From Zantedeschia hybrid cultivar (lineage: Eukaryota > Streptophyta > Magnoliopsida > Alismatales > Araceae), in contig JARZZO010000016.1 in assembly GCA_030544215.1 (NCBI GenBank), positions 55,903,501-55,967,500 of the forward strand: a stretch of DNA of 64,000 nucleotides, given 5' to 3'. A model generated the notes under the pieces. It saw only the letters and a program-made list of their open reading frames with translations, did not search any database and had not been told where the DNA came from. Numbering within the stretch: position 1 is the first letter of the stretch; the number at the start of each line of letters is the position of its first letter. This document shows positions 21,500-33,275 of the stretch, in pieces. Made by a program: the position numbers and the translations under genes.

Positions 21500-22070
21500 G
21501 ACCTGACACTAGATTTCATCTAATATCCTCATCAGGATCACAATCCTATTATGTTTGAGCTCTCTAATTTGTTGTTGGTGCTCTGAACCATAGAATGAAA
21601 GGAACGTGTACAAGTCAATAAACTTTCCTAAAGAAACTTTTATCCCGTTCATTACACCACCACCAGGCAATGGCCTAATATGTAACCTTGTAACTGCTAT
21701 AGCTTGTCCTTCCTTTCGAAAACTACTTTCAATGGGACCTGCTCCTATAAAATCTGTGGTTTTCATGATTTATCAGACGCCTAGTTTCAGTGTAGATTGC
21801 TGTCAAAACCAAAAAATAACAATAGTAACAAATGGACGTGAAGAAAATATTATGAGTGTTACTGTGAGGATTTTTAGGTATCACCCTTGCAATAAATCTA
21901 TCATATTTTGGGATTAACCTCACTGATCCTAACATTTGCTTTGGCTTGTTTTCAATTTTTTTGGCATACAAACCATTGTTAAAATGGACATTGCATATTT
22001 GTCTCTTCTGCATTTGAATTTGCGCATATATCATTAAGAATGTCAATGACATACAATAAACCATTTTTTT
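21500..22070 (-). other. Unassigned minus-strand open frames
   Basis: Two minus-strand frames (85 codons at 21509-21766 and 111 codons at 21729-22064) overlap here. The first contains GPIESSFRKEGQAIAVTRLH and KVSLGKFIDLYTFLSFYG, which look protein-like, but I recognise no family and see no start or splice context. It may be a fragment of a transposable-element polyprotein. No function assigned. 22070-22700 is AT-rich and empty. Confidence 0.25.
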
Positions 22071-23074
22071 TGTGTAGAAAGATCACTTGGACATGTGCAA
22101 AAAGACTATTTTCTGTGGTCTTTTTTGGCTGGGGTGGTGTCAAGCAATACTCATGTATGAAAGGGGGAAAGAAAAGAATACAGAGAAATAGAGGGTCTGT
22201 GTATCTCAGACCCTTACCTCAAAGTGCACATATTCTTCGGTCTATTAAACTTTTATGGCATAGAAAGGCCTGGAGTTCCTTTACTTGTCATTATCGATGG
22301 TATATGCAACTTCTGGAAACACAATGGCAACTTTTACTCCCCCCTTCCCCCTCGTTACTCATCATAGGTTGAGAATTCCCCCATGTAATATATGAAAATC
22401 CCTATAACCTAAACATTTAATTAGCATTAAAAATTAAAACTAAAATGCAGCAAGTTAATTGATGAAAATTAACATAAACACACAAGTCTAACTAATTGAT
22501 TCCAAGACAATCACACTTAGAGAAGAGAGAGAGGTTAAGCGAGGAGAATAATACTAAGAAGAACAATAACTTAATCAAAGCGTCTAAATAAAAAGTATTA
22601 CAGAGTTTAAAGGGAAATAAACTACAAAGGGATGAACAACAATATCCACTAAATAAAAGAAGTAAATTGCGAAAAAACTAAACTCTAATTTATTATCTAA
22701 ATAAATTATAACATAGGAGAGAGAAGAGTAGCAGGCGGCTTCTGTGTAGGCATTGGCGTACAAAAGGCGTACGAGACCAAACTCAGCATATGCAAGAGGC
22801 AGCAGTAGGCAGCGCAGGCTTGAAGGGAGGCTTGCGCACGGGGGTTGTGAACCGGGCTCAGTGCATGCAATCGTGCGTCTGTTGGACACATGGCAGGCGG
22901 TGGGTGGCAGGCTGTCTGGTGCATGGCAGGCGCAGCGGCTGCTCCGCGCGGGAGTGCTCTGTGTGGCGCACGTGTCCCCGCAAAGTGGGCACGGGCGACG
23001 AGGTTTGCCTCCTGCAAACCCTGGGCACTCGCTGTGTGGGGGCAAGACAGGCACATGTCATGTGCTGGGACCTT

Positions 23075-23480
23075 GGGCAGAGAAGAGAGAGAAAGGGAGC
23101 GGGAGAAAGAAGGAGAAAGAGAAAGATAGAGAGGGAGGTAAAGGTAGAGAGAGATAGAGAGCGGGTGCGGGGAGCCTAGTGAGGAAGAGAAGGTACAAGC
23201 AGAGAGAGAAAGAGAGATTCGGTGAGAGAGAGAGAGAAATAAGGAGAGAGACAGAGAGTAGGAAGAGAGGGAAAGAGACGAATGTGAAGAGAGAGAAAAG
23301 GCCTCGAGAGGAGAGAAAGATTGGAGAGAGGGAGCTTGGTGGGGGGGAGAGAATTGAGAGAGAGAGAGAGTAAGATAGAGGAAGAAGGGGAGGAAAAAGA
23401 GGCTTTTTAAAAAAGGAGAGAGGCTTTTTTAAAAGAGGGAGGTGAGAGAAAAAAAGGAAAGAGAGGGAGGGGGGTGGTGG
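23075..23480. repeat. Purine (GA)-rich tract
   Basis: About 400 bp that is nearly all A and G on the plus strand, made of imperfect GAGA and GGAGAAAG units. Such tracts bind GAGA-type (BPC) proteins or form the leaders of repeats. Long open frames through it are low-complexity artefacts. The GC-richer block before it (22730-23070) has several overlapping frames and no recognised protein. Confidence 0.85.
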
Positions 23481-23924
23481 CTCCTCCTTGGGCCTTGCTT
23501 GGAGAGCAAGTTAGGATAGCCTTTTTTTTGCATTATAAATGTCTATTTTGCTCATGCTTTGTCCTTTTTGCAAAAATAATGGGAGTTCTTGTTAGGATTT
23601 GAAATCAAGTCTTTCTCACAAGTGCCACGTGCTCTTTATATCATGTCCACACAAAATAAATTTAAATTAAGTTACTGTAGTAAACAAAATAACAATTATG
23701 TTCAAATAAAATTATTAAATGTCTTGACTTTGCCGAAAAATCACAAATACATTACATCTAATTTTTCACATAAAATGACGACGTTTTTTTAATTTGAAAT
23801 TCAACAAAATTGATATCGTTAGAATTAGCACAAATTTATCTATCATTTCATACAGTTTTGTACATAAAATCATGAGTGTAATGCATAGATTTATCTTTTT
23901 AACGCTAAAAAATATAATTATCAG

Positions 23925-24315
23925 TCACCGTTGTTGCTGGCGCATCCCCCGCGGCATCTGGCTCCAACCCTCCTTGGTAGTTCAGACCAGGGGAGTCGGA
24001 CATTCGGACACCCTTCTGGTCAGCCAAGCCAATCTCGCCTAGCACTACGGCCGCTTGTTCGAGTAGCCCTTCATGCACCGAAGAAGCCTCCAGAGAGGAC
24101 GCCACTGTTATCACCCCTTCGGACGGGAGGATGAAAAGTGGACGATACACCTCCCAACGATGGCGTTTTGCTAGGGAAGCATCCTCCGACCCAGCTCACT
24201 CCCGCTTCACTTCAGGGGAGGCGAGGTCCTTAGTGAAGTCATTCCCGATGGAGCCCGTGACGCCCCCCATGCGGTCGCCGCTATTGGCTTCCTCTAGAAC
24301 TCCTATAATATGAGG
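23925..24315 (-). other. GC-rich segment, probable transposon coding fragment
   Basis: A sharply bounded GC-rich island in AT-rich DNA. On the minus strand it reads as a low-hydrophobicity, Ala/Gly/Glu-rich frame (VITVASSLEASSVHEGLLEQ and EIGLADQKGVRMSDSPG) interrupted by one stop upstream. This composition is typical of the gag-side or accessory part of plant transposons, but I cannot name the element. Confidence 0.3.
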
Positions 24316-24742
24316 GAGTTGAAAGGTTGAGAGTGATATTTGTCATTTATGTGAGAGAGATTATTATTTGAACTTCTGATGAATATTTAACTATTGGTTA
24401 TAGTTATTGGACTTTGTTTATGTGATGGCTTAGCATGCATTATATAATTTGCTATCTTGAATTTTTATTCTCTCATGTTGTTTTATGTACAGATTGTTAT
24501 ACTGTCTCCCACTTATGATAATGGTTGGACAAGGTTGAATCCAAAGGGTCCTTAAAAAACACTAAGCTAGGGGTGGAGTTCACATGATAAGGTCAGACAG
24601 TGAGCTCAGGGATTGTCGGGAAGGATTGGGCAATCTAGAGCAAAAGAGATGAACCGCAGCCAACAACCAGCTTGAAGAGGTTCAGTTGATTGGTTTGTCT
24701 GACCTGTAAGAAGAGAACAAAAAATTGAACTCTAATTTCTAA

Positions 24743-25109
24743 TAGTAATACTTGTTTTGCACTTACCCTCAATGAAGTGATTAAATAATAAAAAATATAT
24801 ATATATATATTTTGAATTTTTCTTAGGTGGGCTCTGATTATATGTCCATATCGGACAACTCAAGAAAACCTGAAAACTAAAAAATCTTTATTAGACTCGA
24901 CCTATTAAAGACATTTTTATTGCTCATTGGGGCTCGTTTTTTATTTTTCAAAATTTTCCAGAGCGTTCGATCGAGGATCGGATTGTACGGACATGTAGGA
25001 CACCTCAGAACCCACCTAAAAGAATTTAAAAAATAAATTTCTTTTTATTTATCTACTGCATTGAGGGTCAGTGCAATAAGCACCCTCAATGCAACAAATT
25101 ACTCCTAAT
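24743..25109. mobile_element. MITE with long terminal inverted repeats (copy 2)
   Basis: Same family as the element at 15104-15468: the right end reads CCCACCTAAAAGAATTTAAA, then TTTATCTACTGCATTGAGGG, and the left end holds CACTTACCCTCAATGAAGTG and TTCTTAGGTGGGCTCTG. The central regions also correspond (GACTCGRCCYATTAAA). No coding capacity. Confidence 0.55.
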
Positions 25110-25674
25110 TATGATCTCAAGAATAACCATTCAATTGCTTGGTTTGCCGGACCACTAAGTCAAATTTAGCCTACAATGAACAAAATATGATAAACCAAGT
25201 ACAAAAGAGACAAATTGCTTTGTGATTTACCTGACAATGTGGTACTTCTTGAAGAGTGTGCAAATTTTAGAAGTATCCAGTGTAGGACTATCCTTTGGCT
25301 CACTCGGAAGGTGTCCTTGTGTGGTGCCACTGGTCGTGAGGAAAGGCCTAAATTGGTTGTCTCTGCTAGATAAAGAAAGGTGGCCAACTTAGGTGGACCA
25401 TCTCCTGTTGGCCTAAGAATCCAACGATAACGGGCTGAGCCTTTTTGAACCGAACAAACCCATTTGTGTTTTGGGCTTGGCCTTCAAGAGATCATGTGGG
25501 CTGACCTCAAATTGTGGGTCAACCCTGTAGATCAAGGCCCAATTGAGTTTTGGGTCAAATCCTTCACAGAAATAATTAAAAATTAGGGAAATCGGGGTCC
25601 AGTCCAAATGTAGGCCTCCTATTTAGTTTTCCACCCATAACTCAACTCTTTTGCATGAAACATCCAAATCTAAT

Positions 25675-26005
25675 GAGATGAAATTCCAAAATCACGGTGT
25701 TGAGATTCAGAGGCACATGGTTATATGCACTGGAACCATAATTTAGAAACCGATATAGGGCTAATTGTCCAAGACCACCACGGCGTTGACAGCCAGCCAA
25801 CACTCCCCCTCACGGCCACCATGGGCCGTGGAAATGAAAGGAGAGGCGAAAGAGGTCATGACCAGGATCAATGCTCTGATACCAAGATGAAATCTCAAAA
25901 CCGCGGTGTTGAGATTCAGAGGCACAGGATTATATGCATTGAAACCATAATTTAGAAACAGATATAAGATTAATTGTCCAAGACCACCATGGGCCAACAA
26001 CCAAC
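25675..26005. repeat. Two-copy repeat, about 208-bp spacing
   Basis: Blocks at about 25680-25785 and 25888-25990 share GGTGTTGAGATTCAGAGGCA, TTATATGCAYTGRAACCATA, ATTTAGAAAC and TTGTCCAAGACCACCA. The intervening part (25786-25887) differs. The wording around it (GCTCTGATACCAAGATG near 25873, close to an LTR primer-site-like TGATACC) suggests retrotransposon leader DNA. No gene. Confidence 0.8.
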
Positions 26006-27125
26006 ATGATGAAAACTGTAACTTCATATCCATTCCCGTGAGCTTGTCATCAACACCGTAAACTCCACTTGAAAAAAAAAAAAAAAAAAAAAACTAAAAA
26101 CCTCTTCAGCATCCACGTGTGTTACCTAAACTTCACATCCCCAATGTGAAAGTCCAAGGAAACTATGCCTTGGCGATTAAGAATGGAATTTAGGGGACTT
26201 TCTAATACCACTTTTAATTACCCTTTGCATGATGTAATTACCACTTTCATCTAGCATATTGCATCATGTAGTCATCTTCAGACATGTTTCTCTCTTCTTC
26301 CAAATGGTGATAGAGCAACTTCCAACCAGAAAGGTTTCAATGAAATAGTATCTCTTACATTAAGCACGGGAAGCCATATGCCCATGGACTGATCAAATGC
26401 ATATGGCCACGGCACTTTGTTGGACCAAACAAAGAAAAAGCTTGAAAAATTGAAAGAATATTTCTTGATCCATTGTTGTGGCACCCACCCACCCACCCAC
26501 CATGAGAAAAAGATCCAAAAATTAAAGACGCAATCTTGCCATAACCACATTACCTGTGTTTGTTTTACGAAAAATTTTGAAAGTACAAAAAAATAAAAAA
26601 AACCTTGAACAAAGAAATGTGCTGCAAATCTGGTTACCTTCGTTGCAGCTTCGGTCCCCTTCGTTGTGGGTTCAGTTGTCCCTGCCTCTGGCTAGCTCCT
26701 CCAATGGTCTCCCGTCTCAGCAGTGACCTTCGCCTTCCCTAATAAACTCTACCATAACAATGAAGATGAATACTATTATACTACACTCTTTATCATCTTT
26801 TTTACTACGCGCATTGAGAATTATTTGATAACATTCCTCTAACAATAAGTTATCCCTTAAAGAAAAGAAGGTTATTAACTAGTTAGACGTCTTTGGTACA
26901 TGCAACATGATGAAAATATATTTTATTTTTTGCAACATAAAAATTGGAATTGAAATCAATACTACAATTTGCCAATTTTTGTTCTCTCTTTATGAACCAA
27001 ACCTTCAATTCAATTGGATACTTAGAAAAAGAAGATTTGAGATGTCGCATGCATTAAGCCTTTAAATTTATATTCTTTTGTATATTTATTTATATGGCTA
27101 TAACATATGTTTTGAAAAGAAAGTT
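26006..27125. other. AT-rich spacer, no gene seen
   Basis: Contains a 22-bp poly(A) run near 26070 and a short (CCCA)n block near 26488. No coding, RNA gene or paired repeat ends recognised. Confidence 0.45.
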
Positions 27126-27129
27126 ATTA

Positions 27130-27455
27130 TTCTTTTTTTTTTGGGGGGGGGCGGGAGGTTTACAAATGTTCCCCTAAAATAGACAACCCCCTGCATAATT
27201 CATATTTGCGTATAACCCCTTTACCTATGATAATATTTACATATAGCCCCCCTTCACTATGTGGTTTGTCTTGATTTTCATTGCAATTAAAATATTTTCA
27301 CCGTACATAAAATAGAAGTAATTTTTTTTGATACTAAATACCATAATTAAGGGGGTTACATACAAATATGAATCATATGGAAGGTTATCCATAAATATGG
27401 GATCTTTTAGGTGGTTATTTGCAAAAATATTTTTTATTTATTTTTTGCTTGGGGA
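27130..27455. mobile_element. Fold-back MITE
   Basis: The left half contains CCCCTAAAA ... ATAATTCATATTTGCGTATA and the right half its imperfect inverse (TACAAATATGAATCATATG ... TTTTAGGTGG). The two halves can pair over roughly 80-90 bp around a short centre. A poly(G) run (27151-27160) sits at the left edge. No coding capacity. Confidence 0.55.
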
Positions 27456-27684
27456 TATATTTCTCTTTTGGTCCTCTCTATATCTTTTAACTAAAGTCTT
27501 TGGCCTATTGGATGCAAGTCAAAAACACGTTTAAGTTTATGGTAAATACATTTTTTACCATACCCTGTTTGAATGATTAAAAAAATAAATTTATCATGAA
27601 TTCACTTGAGTTTACTATAACTTTAATTTTTATATAAATATAATTTTCATAAATTCGTTACGGGTCAATTTACGTTAGAATCTC

Positions 27685-27858
27685 TTGTCAAATTCATCAT
27701 AAACTCGCGTAAATTTACTCCGAATAACCAAACACGAGTTTAAATTAAAAACAGGTTAAATTTAAAACAAAGTCAAATTCATCATAAACTCACTTAAATT
27801 TACTCCGAACAAGCAAACATTAGTTGAAAGTAAAAACCAGTTAAATTAAAAACAAATA
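27685..27858. repeat. Two-copy 84-bp tandem repeat upstream of APE2
   Basis: Two units beginning GTCAAATTCATCATAAACTC near 27687 and 27772, each continuing TAAATTTACTCCGAA and ending in TTAAATTAAAAACA-like sequence. They lie about 230 bp upstream of the APE2 start codon and so could be part of its promoter region, but no specific regulatory motif is evident. Confidence 0.85.
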
Positions 27859-28084
27859 CGTTTATGATAACCCATCCAAGTTTTCATAAGTTACATCCAA
27901 ACGGCGCGTCTCGCTCGCCCGACCCATCGCGCGCGCCGAGGCGGACGGGGCCCTCGTCTCCCGCGACCGCAGCTGCCAGCTCCCGCCCCGCACGCGAGAG
28001 GCCAAAACACAACACCTCTGCAGCAACGGCCATGGCGTAACGCCGGGAGCAGCGCACCGAGCAGGAGCGCGCGGAGGCGGGGCC

Positions 28085-31000
28085 ATGAAGATCGTGACGT
28101 ACAACGTGAACGGCCTGCGCCAGCGGGTGGCGCAGCACGGCTCCCTCCTCCGCCTTCTCACCTCCCTCGACGCCGACATCATCTGCTTCCAGGTCTCCCC
28201 CATCCTCCTCTCTTGTTTTTTATTTTTTTCGTTTTTGAAGGCCTCTGCTGCAATGGCAGAGATAGACCAACATAAACCAGAAAACACCCCCACAGCACCC
28301 AGGTTCGAACCAGAGCGCTCTCCCATCTATCCCTTAAAACTACCCGGTACCAACTGAGCCATGCTCAGCCGGTATCCTCTTCTCTTGTTAAATCTCGGAT
28401 CCCCACTGAATTCGTTGTTCTCCGCTACCACTACACGTGCAGATTGATCCCTAATTGATGCCACAAGCCAGAGATGGGTTTAGTCTGACATGGAAAAATT
28501 AAAAGGGCGTTGGAGGATCCAAAAAAGGGTTGGGCTGTCCATCTTAACGCCCAGGTGTTAGGGTGGGCAAACGGTCCGATTTCCCATGTACAATTTGGGC
28601 CTGTGCAAAGGTATGATGTGGTGTATGGTGAGCCATATGCGTGCGAAGGGGGCGAAGTTGGTGGTGTTGCCATTGGGACGTCGGTCTCTGCGCCGGGGTG
28701 TGATGACCCAAGCCATGTTCAGTATTTTTGGGAGAAAACAAGCTGGGGATCTACTTGATTGGTATCCATTTTTATGGTAAATGTGTTAGGGTGGGCAAAC
28801 GGTCCGATTTCCCATGTACAATTTGGGCCTGTGCAAAGGTATGATGTGGTGTACGGTGAGCCATATGCGTGCGAAGGGGGCGAAGTGGTGGTGTTGCCAT
28901 TGGGAGGTCGGTCTCTGCGCCGGGGTGTGATGACCCAAGCCATGTTCAGTATTTTTGGGAGAAAACAAGCTGGGGATCTACTTGATTGGTATCCATTTTT
29001 ATGGTAAATGTGTTATGTGTACAGATGGGTCCTCAGTCTTGGTACTGTCACATTGTTGTCTCTTGTTTTCGGCCAAAATATTGAACATCCTTGGATAGGT
29101 TTTAGGGTAAATGCGCGCTAATGGCTCCTTTCTTCCAAGGTGGCAGTGCCGGTGTCAGTACAGGTACTGGTGGGTACCGATACTCATAGGGTGGGCAAAC
29201 GGTCCGATTTCCCATGTACAATTTGGGCCTGCGCAAAGGTCTGATGTGGTGTACGGTGAGCCATATGCCTGCGAAGGGGGCGAAGTGGTGGTGTTGCCAT
29301 TGGGACGTCGGTCTTTGCGCCGGGGTGTGATGACCCAAGCCATGTTTAGTATTTTTGGGAGAAAACAAGCTGGGAATCTACTTGATTGGTATCCATTTTT
29401 TTGGTAAATGCATACAGATGGTTCCTCAGTCTTGGTACTGTCACATTGTTGTCTCTTGTTTTCGGCCAAAATATTGAACATCCTTGGATAGGTTTTAGGG
29501 TAAATGTGCACTAATGGCTCCATTCTTCCAAGGTGGCAGTGCCGGTGTCAGTACATGTGCCGGTGGGTACCGATATTGATACGTATTGATATCGGTATCA
29601 GACATATCAGCCCAGTGCTGGCCCATTTTGCCTTAGTACTGGCCAATAAGAAATATTTTTATTTAATTGTAAAGATTGGTATCGGGGTAACCCTCTCCCT
29701 CGCATCGGTATCAGTGCCCACCGATATCGATACGTATTGATTGGTACGTATCAGTATCGACCGATACTACCATCCATGCTTTCCTTAGTCCTGGTACTAT
29801 CACATTGTTTTCTTGTTTTATACCCCTACCAATGAGCAAAAAGTTGGCCAAGTGGACTATGAGACTTCATTTTTTAATCTATCCTTTGAAAAGTATTTAA
29901 AATTTAAAAATTTCAATTCTTGTTTTAAGTGTAGTCTTTGAGAACTTAGGATTAGCTCTCAGGGAGTATAGAGTTTTGGATCAGACAAGTGGATCCGTAA
30001 ATTTGACCTCTCCCCACTGACCTCGATCAATGCTAATTATGCTAATCACCGATTAACAATCCTTGATTAACTGTCCGTTGATGCCTTTGAAATAATAACG
30101 CACTAAAGTTTGGAGTATTGAATCACACCATAAACCAAACACGTTATTTGATTGATCTTTGTATTAAACACTTTCGAACTTGATATTCATTTTGAATCCA
30201 TTTTGAGAATCTTAAAGGACACTTAAAGGATGTCACCTCACATGGAGTGCATATGAGTTTGAGACCTTTAAAAGATATCAAGAGGACATGTCTTGGAGAA
30301 GATTCTTCTTAAAATCCTTAAAGGATATTTTTTTAGTTTGATAACATCCTTTAAATATCCTTTACGAAACCCCAAGAGTTCATGAGGATTATTTAAGTGT
30401 GAAAATATATTTCTTCCCTCTTTTATCTTCTTGAAGATTTGAAATAAAGAGACTTGATCAACGGGGCATGATGGTCACCACTTAACTAAGACAATTTCTT
30501 AAAATAATGCCCCTCCAACCAATATGAAGGGATCGAAGTTAATTAACTTCAAATATGATTTAAATCAACTAATAACTTGAGCAAACACATGAAATAGTCA
30601 AATTGAATACATCCACAAGTCTTGCACAATTTCATTAAGCATGTTCCTCACAATTACACTTTGGTCATTATTACATTTGGTCAAGTCAAACTTAGGTCAT
30701 CCCGCTGATGGGAATGAACCACAAATTTACGAGCCTATGGCCATACCAACATTGGGCATGGACCAAGAAAAAGATTTTGGTTACTCCAACAACAAGAGTA
30801 AACCGAGATTTAAACCTTGGTCACCCTAACAATAAGAGTGAACCAAGAACATTATGGCCATTCTAATGGTAGAAATGGTCCATGACATAAACTTTGGTCA
30901 TCCCAATCATAGGGATGAACCAAGAACATTATGGCCATTCCAACGGTAAGAATGGACCAAACTTGAGGCCATTCTAACGGTAAGAATGGGCCAATAATTG

Positions 31001-32578
31001 AGTTTTGGTCACCCTAACAATAAGAGCAAACTAAGGAGACTTATGGCCAACCCAACGATAGGAATGGACCATCATTTTATTAAACTTATGGCCATTGTAA
31101 CAATAAGAATAGACCATTATTTGATTAAACTTATGGCCATTCTAAGAATAAAAATGGACCATGGTTTTATTTTTTTTACGTTGCATAAGAAAATTTCATT
31201 ATCCAAGTCTTCCACGTAGGGTGTTGAGGCTTCAAATCTGTCCTCGAGCGCAACTTGAGTGCTTGGGCAGCGTTTCTTCTCCTTTTTCTTCAAGAAAAAT
31301 CCATCCAGAGTCTCCTCCAAAAGTCCCTTCTTAGACCTTCTGCAGCAGCCCCCCAAGGGGGTATTTATAGGGTGAGAGAAGAGGGAGAAGTTGAGAAAGA
31401 GAGAGAAAAGGGGGGTGCGGTGATGTCACCCCCTACTGGTGGGTGCCCCCACCAGTGTGTGTGTGGGGGGGGGGGGGGGGGGGAGCCACCGGTGGCTCCT
31501 CTCTCCCTCTCCTTTTTTTTTCCCTTGTCCTCGTCTTTCTCTTTTCTTATTTACATACCCCTCTTCTCTCTTCTTTTCTTTCTTTATTAAAAAAAAAAAT
31601 TGTTCAACAAGGACTCACCTCATGTTAATGGTGGACTCCACACATCTGTAATGACTAGCTGTCTTAAACCACTTGTTTAACCAATGCAGCAGTAATATAT
31701 TCAATTTTTGTGCCTTTGGGTTTTCAGCTCAGCTAAACCGATTACTTCTAATATTCAAGCTTTCTGGATCATGTGGGCCTTTGTTTTAGGGCATGTTTGA
31801 GAAAACTTTTAGTTGGAAGCCACTTGACTTCCTCTTTCAACATAAAAGATGTAGAGTGGAAGTGGTTGTAACTAATTTTTGGCAGTTAAAAGGTCCAGTC
31901 TTCCCTAACAACCCCTCTTTTGCTCCAATCTAGGGAGCTCCTATTTGACCTTTTGGTTGGAAGCCAAAGAACTAACAAAAGACAATATAAATGGCTTCCA
32001 AAAACCTAATTTCTCCCTCTCAAAATAGCTACTTGGAAGTCCAAAAGTGCTTCAAATGGGAAGCTGCGCCAAACACAGCCTTAACCAACTTTTGGCACAA
32101 TTAGAACTTTCTTCTTCATTAGTTGTGATATTTCGCCCGAGTCTAGAGTTGCAGATTCTCAAATGGCTTGTCCACATTAGGGGCAGCTCGGCCACCTGTG
32201 CAGTCTGGATTCCTATGAGTTCATATTTTGTGTCTTGCTAACAAGGGCCAAGTTTGTGTAATTGGATTGCTTAGAAGTTTTTGTTTTTGTTATTTTTTAC
32301 AAGATGGCTAGTCAGGTCATTGTTGAGCATTTTTTATTCTTGCCACTCCTTTTATTCATTTTTCCCTTAAACTTTACAATGTCTGTGTATTGCTTGAGGC
32401 ATGATATGTACTAAAAAATGCTTTCTTTACCCAATTTTCTGATTTCGCTCACACAATTATTTGTAGGAGACGAAATTATCCAGACAGGACCTGTCTGCAG
32501 ATTTAACTATGCCTCAGGGGTACGAGGCTTTTGTTTCTTGTACACGTACTACTGACAAAGGGAAAATATGCTATTCCG
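28085..32578 (+). CDS. APE2: APE2-type AP endonuclease, first two exons
   Basis: DNA-(apurinic/apyrimidinic site) endonuclease 2, an exonuclease III-family nuclease of base-excision repair in the nucleus. Exon 1 (28085-28192, 36 codons) reads MKIVTYNVNGLRQR and ends DADIICFQ, then donor GTCTCC. Exon 2 (32467-32578, acceptor TTGTAG) begins ETKLSRQDL and continues YEAFVSCTRTT to CYS plus one base, donor GTACAC. The NVNGLR asparagine and the ETKL glutamate are the first two active-site residues of the fold. The order and spacing match plant APE2, which normally has over 500 residues with a C-terminal GRF zinc finger. Exon 3, expected to carry a VATFCRV-like strand, is not found before the retrotransposon at 33276 nor after it at 63764-64000. 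The first exon sits in a GC-rich island and the ATG is the first in frame. Either intron 2 exceeds 31 kb or the gene is broken. Confidence 0.88.
28202..28389 (-). mobile_element. tRNA-derived SINE in APE2 intron 1, with target duplications
   Basis: Body 28218-28373 on the minus strand. A box TGGCTCAGTTGG (28350-28361) and B box GGTTCGAACC (28302-28311) match pol III consensus. A tRNA-unrelated part follows and the element ends in an A-rich tail (plus-strand T-rich 28218-28236). It is bounded by 16-bp direct repeats, ATCCTCCTCTCTTGTT (28202-28217) and ATCCTCTTCTCTTGTT (28374-28389), with one mismatch. This is target-primed insertion about 10 bp past the exon 1 donor. Confidence 0.88.
28561..29577. 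repeat. Composite tandem repeat (R1, then R1+R2 twice) in APE2 intron 1
   Basis: Unit R1 (about 220 bp, starting GGGTGGGCAAACGGTCCGAT) occurs at 28561, 28789 and 29189. Unit R2 (about 165 bp, starting ACAGATGGKTCCTCAGTCTT and ending GGTGGGTACCGATA) occurs at 29021 and 29414. The order is R1-R1-R2-R1-R2, i.e. a 400-bp unit duplicated after an initial R1 duplication. Copies are nearly identical, so expansion is recent. No protein is supported; the matching open frames simply repeat with the DNA. Confidence 0.93.
29560..29780. mobile_element. Fold-back repeat rich in GATATCGATACG motifs
   Basis: Both ends carry inverted copies of GTATCGGT and TACGTATTGAT segments (29562-29610 and 29700-29770), around a spacer with GGCCCATTTTG. 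Looks like a small non-autonomous DNA element; termini not resolved. Confidence 0.4.
29858..31609 (-). mobile_element. Solo LTR related to the gypsy element LTRs
   Basis: Aligns throughout with the LTRs at 43504-45197 and 58594-60333: TTTGAGAACTTAGG, GGATCMGTRAATTTGACCT, CCTTAAAGGATAT-type blocks, the long series of GGTCATTC...AACGATAAGAATGGACC units, GGGGTATTTATAG and the poly-pyrimidine end before TTGTTCAACA. Length 1752 bp agrees with 1694 and 1740 bp. Flanks TGGAC (29853-29857) and AGGAC (31610-31614) give a target duplication with one mismatch. The strand follows the gypsy copy. It is the most diverged of the three and has no internal region beside it. Confidence 0.72.
31789..32080. mobile_element. 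Tourist-like MITE in APE2 intron 1
   Basis: The ends GGGCATGTTTGAGAA and, inverted, GGCTGTGTTTGGCGC form the inverted repeat, continued inward by AGTTGGAAGCC/CTTTTGGACTTCCAA. TTA is present on both sides (31786-31788 and 32081-32083), the standard 3-bp PIF/Harbinger target duplication. 292 bp, non-coding. Confidence 0.75.
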
Positions 32579-33133
32579 GTACACTGCTAAACGTGTGTTG
32601 CTAGTCTTTCTTGAATATCTTTTTGATTAAACTTGTGGTTAAATATTTAGAATAATCTTGACCTGCTGCCGTAAATACAAAGAGTTCTTTGTTTTAAGAA
32701 GATTAAGGGAGGTTTGCCTATTCATGTTTTGTACTCTTATATTTCAGCTGTTATAATGTCTTTCAATTACGTTAATCATTTCTAAACGTTTTTTCAGGAA
32801 TTCAGAAAATACCAGCTAATCTGAATCGTTTACAGTCCTGTAATTCCAAATTTAATGGCTCTGTGGTCAATTTTAGTGGAAAAAGAATTGTTGTCCTATC
32901 TTGTTCTTTGCATTTTGATTGAGGGTTGAGTTCTTATATCTATTCTACCAACTGCATTTTTCTTTAAAGACAGAAAAAAAAAAAAAACTTCGGGAGGTTC
33001 TGTGGTAAAATTCAGTAGCACTTGGACTGCATGAAGTCTATATGAGTCATATAAGTGCAAAAGAAGATAGTTTGATTCAGACAAAAATACTTACAATATC
33101 TTGAACTGCATGAATTCTCTTTTGAATTCACAG

Positions 33134-33200
33134 AATTACAAAGTGGTTGCTTCTGATTGGGGAGAAAATGTGAAGAAAAGCATAATTTTGAGCAGATCAG
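33134..33200 (+). other. Splice-site-bounded open segment, exon candidate
   Basis: A 67-bp segment between a good acceptor (TTTGAATTCACAG) and a possible donor (CAG/GTTTGT). In one phase it reads NYKVVASDWGENVKKSI, which looks protein-like but matches no APE2 segment I know. Joined directly to APE2 exon 2 the phase would give a stop codon. It could belong to another transcript or be chance. Confidence 0.2.
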
Positions 33201-33275
33201 GTTTGTGTTGACTCATATGAGTCTGTATAACTTGGAACACCTAAACCTCATAATTTAAGTTATCTTGGATGATGA

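Noticed and set aside
23075..23373. Arg/Glu-rich proteins from the purine tract
   Set aside because: Low-complexity GA sequence open in every phase; not evidence of a gene.
28300..28375. tRNA gene on the minus strand in APE2 intron 1
   Set aside because: No cloverleaf; 16-bp target duplications and A-rich tail show it is the head of a SINE.
28510..29407. Repeated 80-98-codon open frames on both strands
   Set aside because: They recur because the DNA is tandemly repeated; no start context, codon bias or recognised protein.
32734..32810. APE2 exon 3 after a TTTCAG acceptor near 32747
   Set aside because: The translation soon meets a stop and does not match the conserved VATFCRV-like block expected after exon 2.
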